From: Sphingobacterium pedocola
GTDB lineage: Bacteria; Bacteroidota; Bacteroidia; Sphingobacteriales; Sphingobacteriaceae
NCBI RefSeq assembly: GCF_015209965.1
Contig: NZ_MU158690.1
Span: 558,854 to 622,853, forward strand
Direction of reading: 5' to 3'
Length of the DNA stretch: 64,000 nucleotides
The notes under the pieces were generated by a model. It worked only from the letters and a program-made list of their open reading frames with translations. It did not search any database and was not told where the DNA came from. Position numbers and translations under genes: made by a program. Positions 35,584-45,949 of the stretch are shown here, in pieces. How positions within the stretch are numbered: the stretch's first letter is position 1; the number at the start of each line of letters is the position of its first letter.

Positions 35584-36258
35584 ATAAATTTAGGTTTTTA
35601 GTTTTATTATAATTGATGATTAACTTTATAATTCGTTCGATCTTGCGATGACCATATCTACCTATTTAGGATATCGGCATTCATATCGCAAATTGGTGTC
35701 GCTAACGTGTATTACTGAAAACATATTTATCCAATTGGTTGTTAATATAAGTTTATAAAAATTAGTTAATACGATTTAGCAAAAATTCCAAAAATTATAT
35801 TTGCTTTGCTCGTTTTTATTCGGTTCCAAAATGATTTTTCTATAAAAACTCCATGTACTCGACGAAAAATCTATAAAAAAATTTCGTAAGTATCACTTTT
35901 ATAGTTCTTAAAGACGAGGCTACTGATCATAATCTAGAAAGAATCATAAAAATGTAAGTATTCTGGTAGTCTCGCCTTAAGCAACGATAAATTAAAACGT
36001 GCCCATTATTTGGTGCTTTATGTTCTTTAAAGTGAAATATTAAATCGATTTAGCTTCATAAAATAAAATATCATAATTCATTCTATATTCTAAACTAGAT
36101 ATAAAAAAGTTACAATCAAAATAAAAAAAATTTTTTTCCTAAATTTTGTTTAAAAGACCCCTTAGGATTAATATTTGCCTCTATCGTTGAATAATAGATT
36201 GTCACTTTGTGTAACAGTTCTTAAGTATCAGCAATCTCCCGGGTAGGCGGAAAAACTT

Positions 36259-36336
36259 ATGGCAAAGAAGGTGTATCAGATTCAGGTTTCGGGAAAGCAG
36301 GATCAATTTTTAAAAAGGATCATGAAAGAAAAATAA
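36259..36336 (+). CDS. Very short ORF of unknown status
   Basis: ATG to TAA, 25 aa (MAKKVYQIQVSGKQDQFLKR, IMKEK), basic and coil-like, in an otherwise empty region and followed at once by a hairpin (36339-36383). The overlapping frame is also open (KTYGKEGVSDSGFGKAGS and on) but has no start. Could be a leader or micro-protein; equally could be a remnant or chance. Confidence 0.2.
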   Translation: MAKKVYQIQVSGKQDQFLKRIMKEK

Positions 36337-36338
36337 TA

Positions 36339-36383
36339 GTAATAGGCGTATCAGAAAACGCACTTTTCCAGCACGCCTATTAC
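36339..36383. terminator. Hairpin between the short ORF and the DUF2911 gene
   Basis: GTAATAGGCGT (36339-36349) pairs perfectly with ACGCCTATTAC (36373-36383), 23-nt loop. It lies 14 bases beyond the DUF2911 stop on the minus strand. No strong T-run, so termination strength is uncertain. Confidence 0.55.
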
Positions 36384-36397
36384 ATAACTACTCGTAA

Positions 36398-36916
36398 TTA
36401 TCGGGCTACTTTTACTTGAAACGGTAATAAGTAATTTCCCCAGACTAACGTTACCTTACCCGTATTATCAGCATTTATTTTAAACCGCTCCTGTGCATTA
36501 GTTCCGCTGCTATTAATTACGGTAACCCGTAAAGCATCTTGCTTTTCATCGTATTTGCCAGCACCCCACTGGTCCCAGATTTTATTGAATATAAGTATTG
36601 TTTGCATCTCACCGGGCAGGGTGTATAAGCTGTATTTGCCTTTTGCAAGCTTTTCGGTATTAATCAATACATCCTTGTCAAACTCGATAGTAGTCGCTTC
36701 GTTAGCCCCCGTGCGCCACACTTGTCCTAATGGAACAATATCTACTCCTATTTCTCTGCCTTTTAGTGATGGACTGCTGTAATGTATTGCCATTGTAACA
36801 CCATCATCGGTGGTTATAATTACACTGTCAGGTGGGCTAGGCCTTTTGCTTTTGTCGGTCTGTCCAAATACGATGGTGCATAGCATCGTCATCATAATTA
36901 AAAGTGTTGTTCTCAT
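36398..36916 (-). CDS. DUF2911 family secreted protein
   Basis: 172 aa with a signal peptide (LLIMMTMLCTIVFGQ). Family features of DUF2911: VTMAIHYSSPSLKGREIG, LGQVWRTGANEATTIEFDKD, LAKGKYSLYTLPGEMQTILI and FNKIWDQWGAGKYDEKQDAL. Function of the family is unknown; the fold is expected to be a small beta sandwich in periplasm or outside. Single gene with its own flanking hairpins. Confidence 0.88.
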   Translation of the reverse strand: MRTTLLIMMTMLCTIVFGQTDKSKRPSPPDSVIITTDDGVTMAIHYSSPSLKGREIGVDIVPLGQVWRTGANEATTIEFDKDVLINTEKLAKGKYSLYTLPGEMQTILIFNKIWDQWGAGKYDEKQDALRVTVINSSGTNAQERFKINADNTGKVTLVWGNYLLPFQVKVAR

Positions 36917-36992
36917 TTTTTTATTCGATTTAGTCTATATAGTGAAACAATAGAAGTGGTTGAATGTTTGCGGAAGATTGTCTGTATAAACA

Positions 36993-37024
36993 AAAAAAGG
37001 AGATTCAACAGAATCTCCTTTTTT
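36993..37024 (-). terminator. Terminator of the ilv-leu operon
   Basis: AAAAAAGGAGATTC (36993-37006) pairs with GAATCTCCTTTTTT (37011-37024), loop AACA, 13 bases after the ilvA stop. A/T runs on both flanks make it function in either direction. Confidence 0.92.
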
Positions 37025-37037
37025 GTTATAGTAATAG

Positions 37038-38285
37038 TTATACCAAATACTCAAATAAGGTCTGATCTTTATTGACTTCGATAAAATCGAATTTGTACAT
37101 TTTCATTCGTTCGATAAAGTTGATATAATCCTTGGGATCATTTAGTTCAATACCAATTAGTGCCGGGCCGCGTTCACGTTCAGTCTTTTTGATGTATTCA
37201 AAACGTGTAATATCATCCTTAGGCCCAAGCACTTCGGTGACCAAGAGACGTAGTGCACCAGGACGTTGTGGGAAACGAACGATAAAATAGTGTTTGAATC
37301 CTTCATAAAGCAAGGACATCTCCTTGATTTCGCTCATACGGTCGATGTCGTTGTTGCCACCGGAAACAATACAAACTACTTTTTTGCCTCTGATTTCGTC
37401 TTGGTGGAACTCCAATGCAGCAATCGAAAGCGCACCGGCCGGTTCAGCTACAATGGCATCCTTGTTGTAAAGCTCTAAAATGGACGTGCAGATTTTGCCT
37501 TCAGGAACCGATTTTACAGAATCCAATAACTGGCTACTGATCGCATAGGTTAGTGCACCAATCTTTTTAACTGCAGCTCCATCTACAAACTTGTTGATAT
37601 GTTCTAGCTCGATTGGTCCACCATGGGCGATAGCTGCTTGCATGGACGGTGCTCCTTCGGGTTCTATGCCATACAGTTTTACTTGTGGGGCAACTTTTTT
37701 CATATGATAGCCTACTCCCGAAGATAATCCGCCTCCTCCTATGGGGAGAAATACAGCGTCCAGATCCGGAAGATCTTCTAAGATTTCAACAGCTACGGTT
37801 CCTTGTCCTTCAATGATTTTGATATCGTCGAAAGGTGGGATAAAATTCATGCTGTGTTCGGTAGCATATTCTGTCGCTGCTTTTTGGCAGTCGTCAAATG
37901 TATCGCCCGTCAGTACAATTTCGATGTGACCATTTCCCCACATTTCGGTCTGCGTAATCTTTTGGCGAGGTGTAGGACCGGGCATAAAAATAACACCCTT
38001 GATACCTAGTTTTTTGCATGATAGGGCTACTCCTTGTGCATGATTACCTGCGCTGGCACATACCACTCCACGTGATCGCTCTTCTTCTGATAGACTCACG
38101 ATTTTATTGTAGGCCCCTCGCAATTTATACGAACGCACGACTTGAAGGTCCTCTCTCTTTAAGTATACTTCTGCACTGTACTTTTCAGAAAGATGTAGGT
38201 TGTATTGTAGCGGTGTGCGCGTTATAACGTCTTTTATGCGTTCTTTGGCCTGTAGCGAGTCTATTTCTAATGTTGATAAGTCCAT
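37038..38285 (-). CDS. ilvA: Threonine ammonia-lyase (threonine dehydratase)
   Basis: PLP enzyme forming 2-oxobutanoate for isoleucine synthesis, 415 aa. PLP lysine K54 in RSYKLRGAYN, substrate loop SAGNHAQGVALSC, glycine loop PIGGGGLSSGVGY, and a C-terminal ACT-like regulatory domain (HYFIVRFPQRPGALRLLVTE). A single regulatory unit makes it shorter than the enteric two-unit IlvA. As last gene of the ilv-leu operon and with ACT-like domain it is the biosynthetic form rather than catabolic TdcB. Confidence 0.94.
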   Translation of the reverse strand: MDLSTLEIDSLQAKERIKDVITRTPLQYNLHLSEKYSAEVYLKREDLQVVRSYKLRGAYNKIVSLSEEERSRGVVCASAGNHAQGVALSCKKLGIKGVIFMPGPTPRQKITQTEMWGNGHIEIVLTGDTFDDCQKAATEYATEHSMNFIPPFDDIKIIEGQGTVAVEILEDLPDLDAVFLPIGGGGLSSGVGYHMKKVAPQVKLYGIEPEGAPSMQAAIAHGGPIELEHINKFVDGAAVKKIGALTYAISSQLLDSVKSVPEGKICTSILELYNKDAIVAEPAGALSIAALEFHQDEIRGKKVVCIVSGGNNDIDRMSEIKEMSLLYEGFKHYFIVRFPQRPGALRLLVTEVLGPKDDITRFEYIKKTERERGPALIGIELNDPKDYINFIERMKMYKFDFIEVNKDQTLFEYLV

Positions 38286-38320
38286 GTTAAAATCAAAAGT
38301 AAAAAGTAAAAAGTCAAAAA

Positions 38321-39478
38321 CTAACTTTTAACTAAGGAAAGCAGGTCTTCATCGTTAATATCTTTTTTTGCATCTGCAATAACCAGGAAACGTTCGTATG
38401 TATTGGACAAGGTTTCTTTGTCTAAATGGTAACCCAAGCGTTCTAAGTGATGTTTTAAGGCATGGCGGCCTGATCGTGCAGTCAAAATAATATCGGCTTC
38501 TTGCAGACCGACATCTTCCGGCCGGATGATTTCGTAATTTTCACGATGTTTCAAGAACCCATCTTGATGGATACCTGAACTATGGGCAAAAGCATTTCGG
38601 CCTACAATCGCTTTATTTGGTTGTACCGGCATGTTCATCATGTCACTCACTTTTCGTGATATATAAGTAAACATCGTGCTATCTATATTGGAGCTCAAGT
38701 TTCCAAAGGATTGATTATGCACTTTTAAAATCATTGCGACTTCTTCTAACGATGTATTGCCTGCACGCTCTCCGATACCATTGATCGTACATTCTACCTG
38801 GCGAGCTCCATGCTGCACTGCTGCAATAGAATTGGCGGTTGCTAACCCTAAGTCATTATGGCAATGCGCAGAGATGATCGCCTGATCGATGTTTTTGACA
38901 TGCTCTTTAAGGTATTTTATCTTAGCGCCATATTGGTCGGGCAGGCAATAACCATTTGTGTCAGGAATATTGACTACCGTGGCACCAGCATTAATTACAG
39001 CTTCTATCATTTGAGCGAGATAAGCTAGGTCGGCACGACCGGCATCTTCTGCATAGAATTCAACGTCTTCAACGTAGGATTTCGCATGTTTGACTGCCGC
39101 TACAGCTCTTTCCAAAATCTCTTCCCGGGTACTGCTGAATTTGTATTGGATATGCATGTCAGATGAACCAATTCCAGTGTGTATACGCGGGCGTTTGGCA
39201 TGTTTAAGTGCATCAGCCGCTACATCGATATCGTTTTTATTGGCCCTGGTTAAGGCACAAATAATCACATCGTCTACCGCTTTGGATAATTCGACAACCG
39301 ATTGGAAATCGCCAGGACTTGATACTGGAAATCCAGCTTCGATAATATCAACGCCCAACCGTTCGAGATCTTTGGCAATTTCGACTTTCTCTATCGTCGT
39401 TAATTGGCATCCAGGAACTTGCTCACCGTCGCGAAGCGTCGTGTCGAAGATGTATAAGTGATTCGGATCGTGTAACAT
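38321..39478 (-). CDS. leuA: 2-isopropylmalate synthase, short form
   Basis: Condenses acetyl-CoA with 2-oxoisovalerate, first committed step to leucine. DRE-TIM signature [18 protein letters not shown] (10-27), metal ligands in [18 protein letters not shown], and [17 protein letters not shown]. It ends at 385 aa after the linker ([20 protein letters not shown]); the ~130-residue C-terminal allosteric domain that senses leucine in typical LeuA is absent. Context with leuB, leuC and leuD argues against homocitrate or citramalate synthase. Confidence 0.92.
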   Translation of the reverse strand: MLHDPNHLYIFDTTLRDGEQVPGCQLTTIEKVEIAKDLERLGVDIIEAGFPVSSPGDFQSVVELSKAVDDVIICALTRANKNDIDVAADALKHAKRPRIHTGIGSSDMHIQYKFSSTREEILERAVAAVKHAKSYVEDVEFYAEDAGRADLAYLAQMIEAVINAGATVVNIPDTNGYCLPDQYGAKIKYLKEHVKNIDQAIISAHCHNDLGLATANSIAAVQHGARQVECTINGIGERAGNTSLEEVAMILKVHNQSFGNLSSNIDSTMFTYISRKVSDMMNMPVQPNKAIVGRNAFAHSSGIHQDGFLKHRENYEIIRPEDVGLQEADIILTARSGRHALKHHLERLGYHLDKETLSNTYERFLVIADAKKDINDEDLLSLVKS

Positions 39479-39562
39479 AATTTTAAATTAAAAAATTAAT
39501 AAAGTATACATTAAGAGGTCATCGAGTTATAAAGTTATGCAGGATTATCTTTTTATCCAATT

Positions 39563-39606
39563 ATTTGGATAATGCGAAAACAGGCCATAGTTTGCATTAT
39601 CCAAAT
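39563..39606. repeat. Hairpin in the leuB-leuA spacer
   Basis: ATTTGGATAATGC (39563-39575) pairs perfectly with GCATTATCCAAAT (39594-39606); the 18-nt loop can add a few more pairs. It is midway in the 156-base spacer of an operon and has no T-run, so processing or partial attenuation are possible roles. Confidence 0.65.
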
Positions 39607-39634
39607 CTTCATACTCAATGCTCCTATCTTAATA

Positions 39635-40708
39635 CTATTTAATAAACTCCAAGACTTTAGCACCCATTTCATTTGTGCCTAAAATTTTATTGGAAGCAGT
39701 ATCTGCGTTGGCAATATCACCCGTTCGCCACCCTGCTTTCAGCGTTTCCGCTACGGCTGTTGTTACCAGTTTTGCTTCTTCCTGTAAGCCGAACGCAATA
39801 TCGAGCATTAATGCAACAGATAGGATGGAAGCTAATGGATTGGCTTTGTTTTGGCCAGCTATATCATGCGCCGAGCCATGGATGGGTTCGAAAAATCCTG
39901 TTCCGTCACCAATAGAGGCTGAAGCCAACATACCCATAGATCCCGCAATTTGTGATGCCTCGTCTGTTAATATATCGCCAAATAAATTCGCCGTCAATAC
40001 GACATCAAATTTTTTCGGATTCTTTACCAATTGCATTGCCGCATTATCGATAAACATGTGTTCGGTTTCCACATCAGGATATTCTTGTGCAATTTCTTGT
40101 ACAACTTCGCGCCAGAGGCGAGAAGTTTCCAGTACATTTGCTTTATCGACAGAACATAATTTTTTGTTACGCGTACGTGCCGCATCATATGCTTTACGTG
40201 CAATGCGTTCTACTTCGTAACGATGATAGTTCATTAGGTCGGAAGCGAATGTATTGTCGTCATTGCGGTTCTTTTCGCCGAAATACACATCACCCGTCAA
40301 TTCGCGGAAGAATAAGATATCTGTTCCACGTAACACCTCCGGTTTCAGACTGGAGGCATCCAAAAGTTCATCGAATAATAAGATCGGACGTAGGTTGGCA
40401 TAGAGCCCCAGTTCTTTGCGTATTTTCAAGAGGCCCTGTTCTGGGCGCACCTTTGCTGAAGGATCATTGTCGTATTTCGCATGACCAATAGCACCAAATA
40501 AAATAGCATCCGAAGCTTTTGCTTTTTCCAGGGTTTCATCTGGAAGTGGATCTCCAGTCGCTTCAATAGCGGTGTGGCCCATTATGGCTTCGTCAAAAAT
40601 AAATTCATGGTTATATTTTTGGGCTACAGCTTCCAATGCTTGCTTTCCCCATGTGGTTACTTCTTGTCCAATTCCATCACCTGGAATAATAAGAATATTT
40701 TTCTTCAT
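39635..40708 (-). CDS. leuB: 3-isopropylmalate dehydrogenase
   Basis: NAD-dependent oxidative decarboxylase of leucine synthesis, 357 aa. IIPGDGIGQEV near the N-terminus, substrate arginines in the RPEQGLLKIRKELGLYANLR segment, FFRELTGDVYFGEKNR and the Lys/Asp site NLFGDILTDEASQIAGSMGM. C-terminal GSAHDIAGQNKANPLASILS binds NAD. It begins 7 bases after the ABC ATPase gene. Confidence 0.97.
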   Translation of the reverse strand: MKKNILIIPGDGIGQEVTTWGKQALEAVAQKYNHEFIFDEAIMGHTAIEATGDPLPDETLEKAKASDAILFGAIGHAKYDNDPSAKVRPEQGLLKIRKELGLYANLRPILLFDELLDASSLKPEVLRGTDILFFRELTGDVYFGEKNRNDDNTFASDLMNYHRYEVERIARKAYDAARTRNKKLCSVDKANVLETSRLWREVVQEIAQEYPDVETEHMFIDNAAMQLVKNPKKFDVVLTANLFGDILTDEASQIAGSMGMLASASIGDGTGFFEPIHGSAHDIAGQNKANPLASILSVALMLDIAFGLQEEAKLVTTAVAETLKAGWRTGDIANADTASNKILGTNEMGAKVLEFIK

Positions 40709-40715
40709 TGCAGTG

Positions 40716-42179
40716 TTAAACGTTTACTAATATATTTTCTATGGCTACGACTTCGCCTTGTTCTAATACAATCCGGTGTTCGATGCATTTTGGCAGTTGA
40801 CTTTCATAATGGCCCACATAAATTAATGTTTTACCATATAGTACCAATTCATCTACTACATCGTTAAAATACTGGGTTTGGTCACTATCCAAACCCTGGC
40901 AAGGTTCATCCAATACCAATAAAGGAGGATTTTTGATGATTGTTCTTGCGAGTAGCGCCAGACGTTGTTTGCCCAGCGGTAAGGTATGAAGCAATTGATT
41001 CTTGTATTCCGTTAAATCGAAAAAAGCCATCAATTCTTCAATCTGTTTTTGCTCCTTAAATTTAACATCGATAAACCAACCGATGCTATCGTAAAAGCCA
41101 GAAGCGATGGTGTGCCACACCGTCGCATTTTGGTCAAAATACCAATGCATCTCTGGAGAGATAAGTCCAATTTTTTGTTTTATGTCCCAAATACTCTCCC
41201 CCGAACCTCTCTTATTACCAAACAGATGGATATCCATTCCATAAGATTGCGGGTGATCGCCATTGATCAGACTCAGTAAAGTGGACTTACCAGATCCATT
41301 GGGGCCCTGTAAAACCCACTTTTCTCCGATCTTTACTTCCCACGAAACATTTTTCAGTACGTTTTTTGCATCATAACGAATATGCACATCGTTTAATTGT
41401 ACAATAGTGTCATACGGTGTATGCGGTACTTCTTTTAAAAATGTCGGCAAAGTTCTACGTTGACGTAAACTTTCTTTCGCAAATGCAAGGGGACTGCCAA
41501 CCTCATCAATTTTTCCATCTCGCAGTTGCGCAAAACGATTAATGGCGTTTGGAAGGGCGGTATCATTGCTGATAATAACTAAATGTACACCCTCTTCGGC
41601 TAGTTCATCAAGCCACTGGTTTAATACAATTCTTGAATTTTTATCCAAGCCGGTATAAGGCTCGTCAATAATTAAAAGTTGCGGTTTGAGCCATAGGCCT
41701 TTCACCAATTGAAGCTTTTTGTGTTCGCCACTGGAAAGCTCAATCAATTGCGATTGTTGCACATCGGCAAAGCCAAATTCAATCAATCTGTTTTCTATCT
41801 CCGAAAAATCTAAGTTTTCTTGCCGCGCGAAATGTTCCAACTCCGCTTTTACTGTTAATGTATTCTGTCCTTGGTGTTTATTATAGCGCTGTTGATAGTA
41901 GAAATTGCGGTCGCCCTCCAGGTTCGTAAATTGAAACCAATTGGAAATATAGTATGCTGTCGCAGGTAAATGACTTGTCGTATCGAAATCGATTCGTCTA
42001 TTTCCACTTGTCGTCGTTACACCTGCAAGAGCCTTACCTAAGGTTGTTTTGCCCGTGCCGCTTTTACCACCGATAAGCCACTGTTGTCCTTTCTCGATAA
42101 TCCACGAAAGATCATCCAATACGATTTGTATCCCATATTGAACGGTAAGGTGCTGTATCTGGATAAAAGCTGTTGGCAT
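40716..42179 (-). CDS. Two-domain ABC ATPase (ModF/PhrA-like), inside the leu operon
   Basis: 487 aa with two ABC ATPase domains and no membrane segment. First domain: Walker A GGKSGTGKTT (37-46), signature LSSGE (148-152), Walker B LLIIDEP (168-174). Second: GPNGSGKST (292-300), Walker B LLVLDEP, but the signature is altered to LPLGKQ. It resembles ModF-type soluble ABC proteins of unknown role rather than ABC-F translation factors, as it lacks their interdomain linker. Its ATG overlaps the leuD stop (TAATG) and leuB follows after 7 bases, so it is coexpressed with leucine synthesis. Confidence 0.85.
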   Translation of the reverse strand: MPTAFIQIQHLTVQYGIQIVLDDLSWIIEKGQQWLIGGKSGTGKTTLGKALAGVTTTSGNRRIDFDTTSHLPATAYYISNWFQFTNLEGDRNFYYQQRYNKHQGQNTLTVKAELEHFARQENLDFSEIENRLIEFGFADVQQSQLIELSSGEHKKLQLVKGLWLKPQLLIIDEPYTGLDKNSRIVLNQWLDELAEEGVHLVIISNDTALPNAINRFAQLRDGKIDEVGSPLAFAKESLRQRRTLPTFLKEVPHTPYDTIVQLNDVHIRYDAKNVLKNVSWEVKIGEKWVLQGPNGSGKSTLLSLINGDHPQSYGMDIHLFGNKRGSGESIWDIKQKIGLISPEMHWYFDQNATVWHTIASGFYDSIGWFIDVKFKEQKQIEELMAFFDLTEYKNQLLHTLPLGKQRLALLARTIIKNPPLLVLDEPCQGLDSDQTQYFNDVVDELVLYGKTLIYVGHYESQLPKCIEHRIVLEQGEVVAIENILVNV

Positions 42180-42763
42180 TATCTATTTTGTTCGAATTGT
42201 TCTACTAATTCCTTTTGACTTAATATATAGTCTATATCATCATATCCATTAATTAAACAGGACTTCTTGTATGGGTTTATTTCAAATATGTATTGATCCC
42301 CTGTAGCAGGTAATGTTACTGACTGTGCTTCTAAATCAACAACCAGCTCGGCTGCGGGATTGGTAAAGACCACATCAAATATCTTTTCCAAAAAAGCGTC
42401 TGGAACCTGAATCGGCAATACACCATTGTTCAGGGCATTTCCTTTGAAGATATCTGCAAAGAATGAACTGATAACCACGTCAAATCCATAATCTTGAATT
42501 GCCCAGGCAGCGTGTTCCCGTGAAGAACCACAGCCAAAATTTTTGCCAGCTACTAGAATTTTTCCGTTAAAGATCGGATTGTTCAACACAAAATCTGCTT
42601 TTGGTTGATTGTCCGCTTCATATCGCCAATCACGAAATAGATTATCACCAAATCCGTCACGGGTCGTTGCTTTTAAGAAACGAGCTGGAATAATCTGATC
42701 GGTATCAATATTTTCAATCGGTAGGGGTACTACCCTTGAACTTAATGTTTCAAATTTTTTCAT
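42179..42763 (-). CDS. leuD: 3-isopropylmalate dehydratase small subunit
   Basis: Swivel domain of isopropylmalate isomerase, 194 aa. Signature [19 protein letters not shown] near residues 20-38 and [20 protein letters not shown] (73-92). ATG at 42763 ([10 protein letters not shown]) is chosen; readable frame upstream has only a TTG. Overlaps the following ABC gene by one base. Confidence 0.96.
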   Translation of the reverse strand: MKKFETLSSRVVPLPIENIDTDQIIPARFLKATTRDGFGDNLFRDWRYEADNQPKADFVLNNPIFNGKILVAGKNFGCGSSREHAAWAIQDYGFDVVISSFFADIFKGNALNNGVLPIQVPDAFLEKIFDVVFTNPAAELVVDLEAQSVTLPATGDQYIFEINPYKKSCLINGYDDIDYILSQKELVEQFEQNR

Positions 42764-42858
42764 TTTTTTAAGTAAAAAGTCAAATGGCAAAGAGAGACCG
42801 CAGGTATGGCTTAAGCTTTACGATCAAAATCTCAATACTCAATACTAATATCTCAATA

Positions 42859-44256
42859 CTAAATTAATTCCCTTACATCGACAATCTTACCCGTAACAGC
42901 AGCTGCAGCAGCGGTAAGCGGGCTCACTAGCATGGTACGTGCATTGGGGCCTTGACGACCTTCAAAGTTTCTATTCGAAGTGGAGACACAATATTTTCCT
43001 GCTGGAATTTTATCTTCGTTCATACCCAGACAAGCCGAACAGCCGGGTTCACGAAGTTGAAAACCAGCTGTTTCAAACACCTTATCGATCCCCTCCAGTT
43101 TGGCTTGTGCTTCTACCTGTTTAGAACCCGGTACAATCCAGACTTCTACATTAGAAGCTTTTTGTTTCCCTTGTACAAAAGCGGCTACTTCACGTAAATC
43201 TTCAATGCGCGAGTTCGTGCAACTTCCGATGAAAACATAATCAACTGGTTTGCCGATTACCTCCTCGCCATCTTGAAATCCCATATAATCCAATGCCTTC
43301 TGATAAGACGGACGTTCAGATTCAGGTTGAGCAACTGTAGTCGGAATATGTTCGGTAATACCCATGCCCATACCCGGATTTGTACCATACGTAATCATCG
43401 GTTGGATATCTGCCGCATCGAATGTCAGCACGGAATCAAATGTTGCGTCATCATCCGAATATAATGTCTTCCAATAAGCCAATGATTTTTCCCATTCTGC
43501 GTCTTTAGGAGCAAATTCACGGCCATTTACATAGTCAAATGTAATTTGATCTGGAGCAATCAGTCCGCCTCGTGCACCCATTTCAATACTCATGTTACAG
43601 ATGGTCATCCGGGCCTCCATGCTCAATGAACGAATAGCCGATCCGGCATACTCGATGAAGTATCCAGTACCTCCAGCTGCGGAAATTTTAGCAATAATAT
43701 ATAAGATAATATCTTTTGCGCCCACGCCTTTTTCCAGTTCACCATTCACCTCGATTTTCATCGTTTTTGGTTTTTGCTGCAATAGGCATTGCGTCGCAAA
43801 AACTTGTTCCACTTGGGAAGTCCCAATACCAAAAGCAATTGCGCCAAATGCACCATGGGTAGATGTATGGCTATCACCACATACCATTGTTTTGCCGGGT
43901 AAGGTGATACCTAATTCAGGTCCTATAACGTGAACAATACCTTGATAGGGATGGCCCAGGCCATATAACTCAATACCAAATTCAGCGCAGTTTTTAGTGA
44001 GCATATCCACTTGATAACGGGATAGTTCTTCTTTGATAGGAAGGTGTTGATTTAAAGTCGGGACATTATGGTCGGCGGTTGCTACCGTTTGTTGTGGACG
44101 TAACACCGGAAGACCTCTTTTGCGTAATCCATCAAATGCCTGAGGAGATGTTACCTCATGGATCAAGTGGGTGTCGATATATAAAATATCTGGAAACCCT
44201 TCTTGACGTTTGACGACATGTGCATCCCAAATTTTTTCGACTAATGTTTTTCCCAT
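42859..44256 (-). CDS. leuC: 3-isopropylmalate dehydratase large subunit
   Basis: Aconitase-family [4Fe-4S] subunit, 465 aa. [20 protein letters not shown], the first cluster Cys in [14 protein letters not shown] and the pair in [16 protein letters not shown], and [20 protein letters not shown] near the C-terminus. It functions with LeuD encoded 95 bases downstream; that spacer carries short CAATACT repeats (42828-42863). Confidence 0.97.
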   Translation of the reverse strand: MGKTLVEKIWDAHVVKRQEGFPDILYIDTHLIHEVTSPQAFDGLRKRGLPVLRPQQTVATADHNVPTLNQHLPIKEELSRYQVDMLTKNCAEFGIELYGLGHPYQGIVHVIGPELGITLPGKTMVCGDSHTSTHGAFGAIAFGIGTSQVEQVFATQCLLQQKPKTMKIEVNGELEKGVGAKDIILYIIAKISAAGGTGYFIEYAGSAIRSLSMEARMTICNMSIEMGARGGLIAPDQITFDYVNGREFAPKDAEWEKSLAYWKTLYSDDDATFDSVLTFDAADIQPMITYGTNPGMGMGITEHIPTTVAQPESERPSYQKALDYMGFQDGEEVIGKPVDYVFIGSCTNSRIEDLREVAAFVQGKQKASNVEVWIVPGSKQVEAQAKLEGIDKVFETAGFQLREPGCSACLGMNEDKIPAGKYCVSTSNRNFEGRQGPNARTMLVSPLTAAAAAVTGKIVDVRELI

Positions 44257-44289
44257 GTTTCTCTCTTTCTCTATGTTGTTGTAAATTTT

Positions 44290-44324
44290 ATAAGGGGTAA
44301 AATAAAAAGCAATTTACCCCTTAT
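44290..44324. repeat. Hairpin in the ilvC-leuC spacer
   Basis: ATAAGGGGTAAA (44290-44301) pairs perfectly with TTTACCCCTTAT (44313-44324), 11-nt loop. On the minus strand it is followed by AAAATTT, a weak T-run; may partially terminate or stabilise the mRNA between ilv and leu halves. Confidence 0.65.
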
Positions 44325-44345
44325 TCACGATCTAGAATTCTGTAA

Positions 44346-45827
44346 TTAGATCGTTTTTATCGTTTTCATTGCCGTCATCGCTTTACGTAGTTTTCTACCG
44401 ACGATTTCAACCGGGTGGTCTCGTAAAAGTTCATTTACCTGTACTAGTTTTACATTATCTACAGAGCCATCTTTTCCATCATTAAAGTTTTTACCAACCA
44501 GCTCCGTGTCTACTTTTTTCATGAAGTCTGCCAATAGCGGTTTACAGGCCTGGTCAAATAAATAACATCCGTATTCCGCTGTATCCGAAATAACACGGTT
44601 CATTTCGAATAATTTTTTACGTGCAATCGTATTTGCGATCAACGGAGTTTCGTGTAATGACTCGTAGTAAGCAGATTCAGCTTTGATACCCGCTTCAACC
44701 ATTGTCTCGAACGCCAATTCAACACCAGCTCTTACGAAAGCAACCATTAATGTGTAGTTGTCAAAATATTCTTGCTCAGCAATTTTTACATCGCCCGCGG
44801 GTGTTTTTTCAAAAGCCGTTTCTCCTGTTTCCGCTCTCCATTTTAACAAATTAGCATCGCCGTTCGCCCAGTCTTCCATCATTGTTTTTGAGAATTCACC
44901 GGAGATGATATCATCTTGGTGTTTTTGGAACAACGGACGCATAATATCTTTTAATTCCTCCGAGATCTCAAAAGCTTTGAGCTTTGCCGGATTGCTCAAG
45001 CGATCCAACATACCGCTCACACCACCATGCTTTAATGCTTCTGTGATTACTTCAACCCCGTATTGTACCAATTTAGAAGCGTATCCTGCGTCTATTCCCT
45101 TTTCGACCATTTTGTCGAAAGAAAGAATAGAACCCGTTTGTAACAAACCACAAAGGATAGTTTGTTCGCCCATTAAGTCAGATTTTACTTCCGCTACGAA
45201 TGAGGATTTCAACACACCCGCACGGTCGCCACCTGTACCCACGCAGTACGCTTTGGCTTCAGCCCAACCTTTACCTTGAGGATCATTTTCGGGATGAACG
45301 GCAATTAAGGTGGGTACGCCAAAACCTCTTAAATATTCTGCACGTACCTCAGATCCCGGACATTTAGGCGCCACCATGATGACGGTTAAGTCTTTACGGA
45401 TTTGCATGCCCTCTTCCACAATATTGAAACCATGTGAATACGATAAGGTTGCACCTTGTTTCATCAACGGCATTACTGCATTGATGACAGAAGTATGTTG
45501 TTTATCTGGAGTTAAATTGATCACAAGATCCGCTGTAGGAATTAGTTCTTCGTATGTTCCTACGTTGAAATTGTTGTCCGTTGCGTTTTTCCAAGAATCT
45601 CTTTTTTGTTCAATAGCTTCTTTACGTAATGTGTAAGACACATCTAATCCGCTATCTCTTAAGTTTAAACCTTGGTTTAGACCTTGAGCGCCACATCCTA
45701 CAATTACAATCTTTTTACCTTTTAAAGCTTGTACGCCATCTGCGAATTCTGATGAATCCATAAATTCTGCTTGTCCTAACTGTCTTAGTTGTTCTCTAAG
45801 AGGTAATGTGTTGAAATAATTTGCCAT
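44346..45827 (-). CDS. ilvC: Ketol-acid reductoisomerase, long (class II) form
   Basis: NADPH/Mg-dependent isomeroreductase, 493 aa, the length of the enteric class II enzyme with duplicated knotted domain. Rossmann motif [40 protein letters not shown] cofactor loop, and metal sites in the [20 protein letters not shown] region, repeated in the second half. Converts acetolactate and acetohydroxybutyrate to dihydroxy acids. Confidence 0.97.
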   Translation of the reverse strand: MANYFNTLPLREQLRQLGQAEFMDSSEFADGVQALKGKKIVIVGCGAQGLNQGLNLRDSGLDVSYTLRKEAIEQKRDSWKNATDNNFNVGTYEELIPTADLVINLTPDKQHTSVINAVMPLMKQGATLSYSHGFNIVEEGMQIRKDLTVIMVAPKCPGSEVRAEYLRGFGVPTLIAVHPENDPQGKGWAEAKAYCVGTGGDRAGVLKSSFVAEVKSDLMGEQTILCGLLQTGSILSFDKMVEKGIDAGYASKLVQYGVEVITEALKHGGVSGMLDRLSNPAKLKAFEISEELKDIMRPLFQKHQDDIISGEFSKTMMEDWANGDANLLKWRAETGETAFEKTPAGDVKIAEQEYFDNYTLMVAFVRAGVELAFETMVEAGIKAESAYYESLHETPLIANTIARKKLFEMNRVISDTAEYGCYLFDQACKPLLADFMKKVDTELVGKNFNDGKDGSVDNVKLVQVNELLRDHPVEIVGRKLRKAMTAMKTIKTI

Positions 45828-45930
45828 TTTCTTTTATCAGTGTTTAGTATTTAGTACAAAGTATGGAGATTCCTATAGCGTTTACGAATGACCTCTATTT
45901 TCTATTGTAATCTCTTGTTCTTTAATTTTT

Positions 45931-45949
45931 ATCCTTGTTCCTTAATCCC
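45931..45949. repeat. Intergenic repeat word, ilvC side of the DinB-like gene
   Basis: ATCCTTGTTCCTTAATCCC; first 13 bases identical to the copy at 46473. The neighbouring TATTTAGTACAAAGTAT (45849-45865) is also repeated near 46424-46440, so the two spacers flanking the DinB-like gene share two words in the same order. Confidence 0.5.

Larger units (their letters stand above)
35584..36397. other. 814-base AT-rich intergenic region
   Basis: Upstream region of the eleven-gene locus; no clear CAAAnnTA (-7 on minus strand) with a matching -33 was found. A plus-strand TATATTTG occurs near 35796. The right end holds a 25-codon ORF and a hairpin (listed). The rest shows no coding potential or long repeats. 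Confidence 0.5.

Noticed and set aside
36225..36410. Open frame overlapping the 25-codon ORF
   Set aside because: About 60 codons open but without a start codon and running into the DUF2911 gene on the other strand.
39675..40220. 181-codon plus-strand ORF
   Set aside because: Antisense shadow of leuB.
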